Positions 16,147-20,483 of a DNA stretch of 20,483 nucleotides are shown here, one piece after another. The translations under genes were made by a program, and so were the position numbers. Source of the stretch: an uncultured Bacteroides sp. (GTDB lineage Bacteria > Bacteroidota > Bacteroidia > Bacteroidales > Bacteroidaceae); the NCBI RefSeq assembly GCF_910586915.1, contig NZ_CAJULN010000045.1, forward strand, positions 1 through 20,483. Direction: 5' to 3'. Position 1 is the stretch's first letter. Each line of letters starts with the position of its first letter. The notes under the pieces were generated by a model. It ran no database searches. It was not told the DNA's origin and saw only the letters and a program-made list of their open reading frames with translations.

Positions 16147-17216
16147 TCTAAATCTCTATTACTTATATAGCCTCTCCACTTCTCGATAAGCCGGGTCATG
16201 TCGTCCGGAAGTTCGGAAGTAAAGTGCATCTCCTCACCTGTGACGGGATGCACAAACCCCAACGTCATGGCGTGCAAAGCCTGTCGGGGACAAGTGTCAA
16301 AGCAATTGTTTACAAACTGTTTATATTTACTGAAGTGAGTACCTTTCAGTATTTCGTGGCCGCCATAACGCTCGTCGTTGAAGAGAATGTGGCCGATGTG
16401 TTTCATATGCACACGAATCTGATGCGTGCGCCCTGTCTCCAAGATGCACTCCACGAGGGTGACATATCCCATCCGTTCCAATACCCGATAATGGGTGACG
16501 GCGTACTTGCCCACGTTGGGGTCATCCATCACCGCCATCTGCATCCTGTCTTTCGGATTGCGGGCGATATTGCCGATGACGGTTCCTTCGTCCTGCTCCA
16601 CCGTTCCCCATACCAGGGCACGATACCTCCGCTTGGTGGTTTTATGGAAGAACTGGTTTCCCAGATGCGTCTTGGCGTCGGGTGTTTTGGCAATCACCAA
16701 CAGTCCCGAAGTGTCCTTGTCAATCCGGTGAACCAGCCCGACGTGCGGGTCGTTGGCGTCGTAATCGGGGTTGTCTTTCATGTGCCAGGCAAGGGCGTTG
16801 ACGAGTGTGCCGTGATAGTTTCCGTGTCCCGGATGCACGACCAGCCCCGCAGGTTTATTCACAACCATCAGATAGGGGTCTTCATAAACAATATTCAGGG
16901 GAATATCTTCGGGAATGATTTCATTTTCATAGCGCGGACGGTCCATCATCACAGTGATGACATCCATCGGCTTCACTTTATAACTGCTCTTCACCGGTTT
17001 GCCGTTTGCCATGACAAATCCGTCCTCGGCAGCTTTCTGAATGCGGTTGCGCGAGGCGTTGACAATACGCTCGAACAGGTATTTGTCTACCCTGACCATC
17101 GTCTGCCCTTTGTCTACCACCACGCGGAAGTGTTCGTAAAGTCGGGCTTCGTCACCGACAGGTTCTATATCGTCCAAATCATTGTCCAGTTCGTCCGGAA
17201 GTTCTTCCTCTATCAT
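16143..17216 (-). CDS. RluD-family 23S rRNA pseudouridine synthase
   Basis: Converts uridine to pseudouridine in structured RNA, most likely 23S rRNA. The 357-residue protein has a short acidic N-terminal tail (1-25), an S4 RNA-binding domain (about 41-90; VRVDKYLFERIVNASRNRIQ), then the RluA/RluD catalytic domain with VVNKPAGLVVHPG (118-130) and HRIDKDTSGLLVIAKT, whose catalytic Asp is residue 166. GRTHQIRVHMKHIGHILFND is also present. S4 plus this length fits RluD rather than RluA or RluC, but target sites cannot be read from the sequence. It lies 28 nt after the PASTA gene and overlaps ddl by 4 bp. Confidence 0.93.
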   Translation of the reverse strand: MIEEELPDELDNDLDDIEPVGDEARLYEHFRVVVDKGQTMVRVDKYLFERIVNASRNRIQKAAEDGFVMANGKPVKSSYKVKPMDVITVMMDRPRYENEIIPEDIPLNIVYEDPYLMVVNKPAGLVVHPGHGNYHGTLVNALAWHMKDNPDYDANDPHVGLVHRIDKDTSGLLVIAKTPDAKTHLGNQFFHKTTKRRYRALVWGTVEQDEGTVIGNIARNPKDRMQMAVMDDPNVGKYAVTHYRVLERMGYVTLVECILETGRTHQIRVHMKHIGHILFNDERYGGHEILKGTHFSKYKQFVNNCFDTCPRQALHAMTLGFVHPVTGEEMHFTSELPDDMTRLIEKWRGYISNRDLE

Positions 17217-17244
17217 GTGTGAATCTGTTTCTGCTGTTTATCAA

Positions 17245-17898
17245 TTAAAACCAACTGTCGTCCTGGGAGGACGATGTTTCCGAGGAGACCGGTTTTCCGT
17301 TTTCGTTTTCTTCGCCGCCGAAGTCTTCCTCCTCCGTGCTTCCTGCCCCGTCGCCCACCATCAATGTGAGAGATGCGCCGAGAGGTACTTTCTCGCCTGC
17401 CGCTAACTGGCGTCCCTGGTATTTCACCCCATACACCCAGTCTTTCTCTCCGTTTACCAACTGGACTTTAGCCAGTTTGAAACCGGCACTCTGCAACTTT
17501 GCCTCGGCTTGCCGGAGGGAACTGTTGTCGGCCACATCGGGCACGGGACGCAAGGGTACTTCCTGCGTATTGACCGTCAGATAGATTGTGCGTCCTTCCT
17601 TCACTCTCTCTCCCACTTCGGGTTTCAAATCGAGGATGACGCCTGCGGCTTCGTTCTTGACATATCTGGTGTCGGACACCACACACTGCAATCCGTGGTT
17701 GCGGAACATTCCCGTAGCTTCTTCCACTGTCATTCCTTTCACATCGGGCACTACGACCGTTTCGCCGTGGCGTGTATGTACGTCGAGCCATTTCAACACG
17801 CCGAACACCAGTCCTATCACCACTACCATCATGGCGATGATATTCAGCCAAAAAAAACGATTTGTTTTAAAAGAAAAGAATTCTTTAATAGCCATCAT
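17245..17898 (-). CDS. Membrane-anchored PASTA-domain protein
   Basis: A 217-residue bitopic protein: short cytoplasmic N terminus, one membrane helix (about 15-35), then two PASTA domains outside. PASTA 1 spans about 47-111 (VVVPDVKGMTVEEATGMF) and PASTA 2 about 113-183 (VPDVADNSSLRQAEAKL, then GASLTLMVGDG). A Ser/Glu/Asp-rich tail (184-217) ends in Trp-Phe. PASTA domains bind peptidoglycan fragments in Ser/Thr kinases and penicillin-binding proteins, but no kinase or transpeptidase domain is attached, so this may be a stand-alone cell-wall sensor or scaffold. It is the first gene of a run leading to rluD-like and ddl genes. Start codons at 17898 and 17895 are both possible. Confidence 0.88.
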   Translation of the reverse strand: MMAIKEFFSFKTNRFFWLNIIAMMVVVIGLVFGVLKWLDVHTRHGETVVVPDVKGMTVEEATGMFRNHGLQCVVSDTRYVKNEAAGVILDLKPEVGERVKEGRTIYLTVNTQEVPLRPVPDVADNSSLRQAEAKLQSAGFKLAKVQLVNGEKDWVYGVKYQGRQLAAGEKVPLGASLTLMVGDGAGSTEEEDFGGEENENGKPVSSETSSSQDDSWF

Positions 17899-17921
17899 GC
17901 ATTACTACTGTTAATATGCGC

Positions 17922-17949
17922 CAAAGATACGACAAAAACAGGAAACAAA
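17922..17949 (-). promoter_or_regulatory. Promoter for the PASTA-rlu-ddl operon
   Basis: On the - strand, TATCTTTG at 17929-17922 matches TAnnTTTG and lies 23 nt before the ATG at 17898. A TTTG at 17949-17946 is the nearest -33 candidate, but its 16-nt spacer is short. That element falls inside the rpmH terminator. Confidence 0.55.
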
Positions 17950-17986
17950 AAAGGCAGAAATTGAATTTTCTGCCTTTTTTGTTTCC
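17941..17986 (-). terminator. Intrinsic terminator after rpmH
   Basis: A perfect 20-bp inverted repeat (17941-17960 and 17967-17986) with a 6-nt loop. Read on the - strand it contains the core GGCAGAAA/TTTCTGCC followed by TTTTTT. It sits 15 nt past the rpmH stop and just ahead of the PASTA gene promoter. Confidence 0.9.
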
Positions 17987-18001
17987 CTGATGACAAGTGG
18001 A

Positions 18002-18163
18002 TTACCACTTCTGTCCGTTGTACTCATCAGAAACAGTCAGTTTCTTTCTGCCTTTTGCACGACGAGCAGCCAACACTCTGCGACCGTTAGCCGTTGCCAT
18101 TCTCTCACGGAAACCGTGTTTGTTTTTTCTCTTTCTGTTAGAGGGTTGAAATGTTCTTTTCAT
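18002..18163 (-). CDS. rpmH: 50S ribosomal protein bL34
   Basis: A 53-residue, very basic ribosomal protein of the large subunit. It begins MKRTFQPSNRKRKNKHGFRE, continues RMATANGRRVLAARRAKGRK and ends in the Bacteroidetes-type tail VSDEYNGQKW. The opening and the GRRVLAARR block are diagnostic of bL34. The ATG is at 18163 and the TAA ends at 18002. It has its own promoter and a strong terminator, so it appears to be a single-gene transcript. The classic rpmH-rnpA-dnaA neighbourhood is absent here, which is usual for Bacteroidetes as far as I recall. Confidence 0.97.
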   Translation of the reverse strand: MKRTFQPSNRKRKNKHGFRERMATANGRRVLAARRAKGRKKLTVSDEYNGQKW

Positions 18164-18206
18164 TACTGTATCTTGTTTTATGTTATTATTCTACGTAATC
18201 GGGTTG

Positions 18207-18237
18207 CAAAAATAGAGACTTTTTTTAAAATAACCAA
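18207..18237 (-). promoter_or_regulatory. Promoter for rpmH
   Basis: On the - strand, TTG at 18237-18235, a 20-nt spacer and TATTTTTG at 18214-18207 fit the Bacteroidetes -33/-7 pattern well. The leader to the rpmH ATG is about 35-40 nt. Confidence 0.75.
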
Positions 18238-18264
18238 GAGATAACTCATTTTTGCTCAAAAGTT

Positions 18265-18296
18265 TTTGTGTTTTTTACCGAATTAGATTACTTTTG
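18265..18296 (+). promoter_or_regulatory. Promoter for efp
   Basis: TTTG at 18265-18268, a 20-nt spacer and TACTTTTG at 18289-18296 are a near-ideal Bacteroidetes promoter. The leader is about 55 nt. Its -33 element is only 27 nt from that of the divergent rpmH promoter. Confidence 0.78.
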
Positions 18297-18357
18297 CAAC
18301 CGAATTCTTACGATAACTATTACATAACAATAATATAATAAACGAACAATAGCAGTT

Positions 18358-18924
18358 ATGATTAACGCTCAAGACATCAAAAACGGAACTTGTATCCGTA
18401 TGGACGGAAAGCTCTATTTCTGTATCGAATTCCTGCACGTAAAACCGGGTAAAGGTAACACTTTCATGCGCACGAAGCTGAAAGACGTAGTTAACGGATA
18501 TGTCCTCGAACGCCGTTTCAACATCGGTGAGAAGCTGGAAGACGTACGCGTGGAACGCCGTCCCTACCAGTTCTTATATAAAGAAGGAGAAGATTACATC
18601 TTCATGAACCAGGAGACTTTCGACCAGCATCCCATCGCCCACGACTTAATCAACGGTGTTGACTTCCTGCTTGAAGGTATGGTATTGGATGTGGTTTCGG
18701 ATGCTTCTACGGAAACCGTACTGTATGCCGATATGCCTATCAAGGTGCAGATGAAAATCACTTATACGGAACCGGGACTGAAAGGCGACACAGCTACCAA
18801 CACGTTGAAGCCTGCTACCGTGGAATCGGGCGCAACCGTGCGCGTGCCTTTGTTCATCAACGAAGGTGAGACTATCGAAATCGATACCCGCGACGGTTCT
18901 TACGTAGGACGCGTGAAAGCATAA
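18358..18924 (+). CDS. efp: Translation elongation factor P
   Basis: Binds ribosomes stalled at consecutive prolines and promotes peptide bond formation. The 188-residue length is standard for the three-domain protein: an N-terminal KOW-like domain and two OB-fold domains. The tip loop reads HVKPGKGNTFMRTK with Lys32 at the position modified in many bacteria. A lysine rather than arginine at the tip argues against EarP-type rhamnosylation; whether it is modified in this organism cannot be told. The EF-P signature appears near the C terminus (VRVPLFINEGETIEIDTRDGSYVGRV). It is a single-gene transcript with its own promoter and a shared bidirectional terminator. Confidence 0.97.
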   Translation: MINAQDIKNGTCIRMDGKLYFCIEFLHVKPGKGNTFMRTKLKDVVNGYVLERRFNIGEKLEDVRVERRPYQFLYKEGEDYIFMNQETFDQHPIAHDLINGVDFLLEGMVLDVVSDASTETVLYADMPIKVQMKITYTEPGLKGDTATNTLKPATVESGATVRVPLFINEGETIEIDTRDGSYVGRVKA

Positions 18925-18936
18925 TGCATCAGTTCT

Positions 18937-18982
18937 CCAAAATAAAAGCCGGGACTCCGAGGAGTTCCGGCTTTTATTTTGG
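18937..18982. terminator. Bidirectional terminator between efp and the phosphatase gene
   Basis: Arms 18937-18958 and 18961-18982 pair over 22 positions with only one G-U wobble, with a very tight loop. The GC-rich core is flanked by A-rich and T-rich outer segments, so it reads as GC stem plus U-tract from either strand. It lies between convergent genes (efp stop 18924, phosphatase stop 18996) and probably serves both. Confidence 0.9.
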
Positions 18983-18995
18983 TGTCGTCCGACAG

Positions 18996-20396
18996 TTATT
19001 TGTATCCCGCCGCTTTGGCAATTCTTCGCGGAATCTCGGTGTTGTCTATCTTCTCGCCGAACAGGTGCGAACCGGCTCCGATAGCGAATACGGGCACGAA
19101 CCCTGCCGAGTGTCCGCCGCTTACCCAGCCTACCATAGCTATCTCGTCCATCACCTCTTTGGCACGCGCGGCCATCGGTTCGCTCTTCGAGTACATACTT
19201 TCGGCAAATACCACCTTGTTGCGTACGAACGACCGTTCGAACTCGTCGCGCAGTCTCTTCTCCTGCTCCCAAGAGAGAGGGAGCTGCTTCCAGAAACCCA
19301 TCTCTTCGCCGAGGAATGTTTTCATCTCTTCCCAGGTCACCTTGTTGCTTTTCGCTTTTCTCAATTCGCTGATGCGGCGTGAGAGTCCTTCGGTAGAGTG
19401 TTTCTGATGTTGCAACGCTTTGAGGTTGAGTTCATACCTTCCCGTACCGAGCACGATTCCTCCCGTTTCGTGGTCGGCGGTGACAACAATCAGTGTCTCC
19501 TTCGGATGTTTCTTGTAGAATTCGTAGGCCACTCTAATGGCGTTGTCCATGTCCTGTACTTCACTGAACACATTGGCAACATCGTTGGCGTGGCAGGCCC
19601 AGTCGATTTTTCCACCCTCTACCATCAGGAAAAAGCCTTTGTTCTTGCCTTTGGTCAGAAAGTCGATGGCACTTTCGGTAATCTGTGCCAGTGTGAGGTC
19701 GCCCTCTTTGCGGTCGAGTGCATAAGGCAGAGAGGAGGGGTCGGCTCCTTCTTCCTGGATAAGAATCATCTTTCCGGCTTTGCCGGCTTTGGCCTTGTAG
19801 TCGTTGTAACCGCGCGCTACGGTGTATCCGGCCTCTTCGAAGATGGGGAAGATGCTGGGTGCTTCCTGCTTTTCATAAGTGGTGTTCGGCTTCAGAAAGC
19901 CGCCGCCTGCATAGAAGTCGAAAGCAGCTTTCGGCAAATCGAGAGCGATTTCGTAATACATCCCCCGGTCGGGCTGGTGTGCGTAAAAGGCGGCGGGAGT
20001 AGCGTGGTCGATGCTGACAGAGGTGGCGACACCTACTTTCTTGCCGGCCTTCCTGGCTTTTTCGGCCACTGTCTGAATGGCGTTCTTGTCCTCTCCCACC
20101 GAAATGGCATGGTTGTATGTCTTCTCTCCCGTAGCCAGTGCCGAACCTGCCGCAGCCGAGTCGGTCACGGAGTTTGTCGCAGAGAAGGTGGTTGCCATCG
20201 TGGCTACCGGAAATTGGGTGAACAGCAAAGGTTCGACGCCGATGCGTCCGTTCAACAGCTCGGCGCGGTACATCTCTGTGCCGTTCACCTGGTTCACTCC
20301 CATTCCATCGCCGATGAAATAGAATACGTACTTTGCCTGCCCGTGGGCTACCACGGAGATAAGTACAAAGCACAGTGTGTAGATTAACTTTTTCAT
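18996..20396 (-). CDS. Secreted alkaline phosphatase (PhoA-type)
   Basis: Hydrolyses phosphate monoesters in the periplasm to release phosphate. The 466-residue protein has a signal peptide (cleavage near AHGQ, residue 20) and the complete metal and nucleophile set: YFIGDGMG (Asp30), the nucleophile in VTDSAAAGSA (Ser80), SIDHATPAAFYAH (Thr133), VEGGKIDWACHAND (Glu260, Asp265, His269), TADHETGG (Asp308, His309) and SGGHSAGF (His429). By alignment to E. coli PhoA, His131 replaces Asp153 and Trp266 replaces Lys328, a combination I associate with Thermotoga-type enzymes. An insertion of about 100 residues between the TADHETGG and SGGHS motifs is helical and charged. It is transcribed alone. No phosphate regulator is visible in the window. 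Confidence 0.94.
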   Translation of the reverse strand: MKKLIYTLCFVLISVVAHGQAKYVFYFIGDGMGVNQVNGTEMYRAELLNGRIGVEPLLFTQFPVATMATTFSATNSVTDSAAAGSALATGEKTYNHAISVGEDKNAIQTVAEKARKAGKKVGVATSVSIDHATPAAFYAHQPDRGMYYEIALDLPKAAFDFYAGGGFLKPNTTYEKQEAPSIFPIFEEAGYTVARGYNDYKAKAGKAGKMILIQEEGADPSSLPYALDRKEGDLTLAQITESAIDFLTKGKNKGFFLMVEGGKIDWACHANDVANVFSEVQDMDNAIRVAYEFYKKHPKETLIVVTADHETGGIVLGTGRYELNLKALQHQKHSTEGLSRRISELRKAKSNKVTWEEMKTFLGEEMGFWKQLPLSWEQEKRLRDEFERSFVRNKVVFAESMYSKSEPMAARAKEVMDEIAMVGWVSGGHSAGFVPVFAIGAGSHLFGEKIDNTEIPRRIAKAAGYK

Positions 20397-20431
20397 TTCT
20401 TGGTATGTTTATTTAGTAGATTAGTAGTCTA

Positions 20432-20461
20432 CAAAATTATATAGAAAAATCGAGTTTTTCT
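20432..20461 (-). promoter_or_regulatory. Promoter region of the phosphatase gene, with a palindrome
   Basis: On the - strand, TAATTTTG at 20439-20432 matches TAnnTTTG, 36 nt before the ATG. No clear -33 TTG is present. Instead an inverted repeat, AGAAAAA (20443-20449) and TTTTTCT (20455-20461), occupies the spacer. The weak -33 plus palindrome could mean activator control, but this is inference. Confidence 0.5.
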
Positions 20462-20483
20462 ACACCGGCCCAATAAAAACCGA

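Noticed and set aside
15235..17222. Two long + strand open frames (311 and 332 codons) opposite ddl and the RluD-like gene
   Set aside because: Both are antisense to strongly supported enzymes and give His/Val-rich translations with no domain pattern.
19398..20387. A 329-codon + strand open frame opposite the phosphatase gene
   Set aside because: The - strand frame has every alkaline phosphatase motif; the antisense product has no family resemblance.

Overview
This 20.5-kb window looks like the core chromosome of a Bacteroides species. The evidence is Bacteroides-type families (DUF6242 and NigD-like lipoproteins, an ArgF'-type transcarbamylase), AT-rich leaders with little Shine-Dalgarno signal, and repeated TAnnTTTG promoter boxes, the Bacteroidetes -7 consensus. 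No prophage, transposase, CRISPR array, rRNA or tRNA was seen.

Layout. Positions 1-843 hold the 3' part of ribD (riboflavin). A promoter-preceded envelope block follows on the + strand (986-7069): a DUF6242 lipoprotein, uppS (undecaprenyl diphosphate synthase), bamA (outer-membrane assembly) and two Skp/OmpH-like chaperones, closed by a strong terminator. murI (D-glutamate for peptidoglycan) starts from a promoter whose -33 element lies inside that terminator. Next come a composite palindrome (8044-8168), a small DUF2007 gene, and the amino-acid block proB-proA-argF' plus a secreted protein of unknown function (8719-12810).

From 17898 down to 12917 on the - strand is a tight six-gene run: a PASTA membrane protein, an RluD-like pseudouridine synthase, ddl, a glycerolipid-type acyltransferase, a NigD-like lipoprotein and a rhodanese lipoprotein. 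Two junctions are 4-bp ATGA overlaps. It converges on the proBA-argF' block at about 12.8 kb. Further right, rpmH (bL34, -) and efp (+) diverge from a shared 194-bp region. efp converges on a secreted PhoA-type alkaline phosphatase (-) at a bidirectional terminator.

Functionally the window is mostly envelope biogenesis: UppS makes the lipid carrier, MurI and Ddl supply D-Glu and D-Ala-D-Ala, BamA and Skp-like proteins handle outer-membrane proteins, and the acyltransferase is probably for lipids. The rest is proline and arginine synthesis and translation (bL34, EF-P, rRNA pseudouridylation). No clearly new defence or mobile system was found. The most unusual items are non-coding: the composite palindrome after murI, a three-copy evenly spaced heptamer before proB, and terminators overlapping the next promoter.
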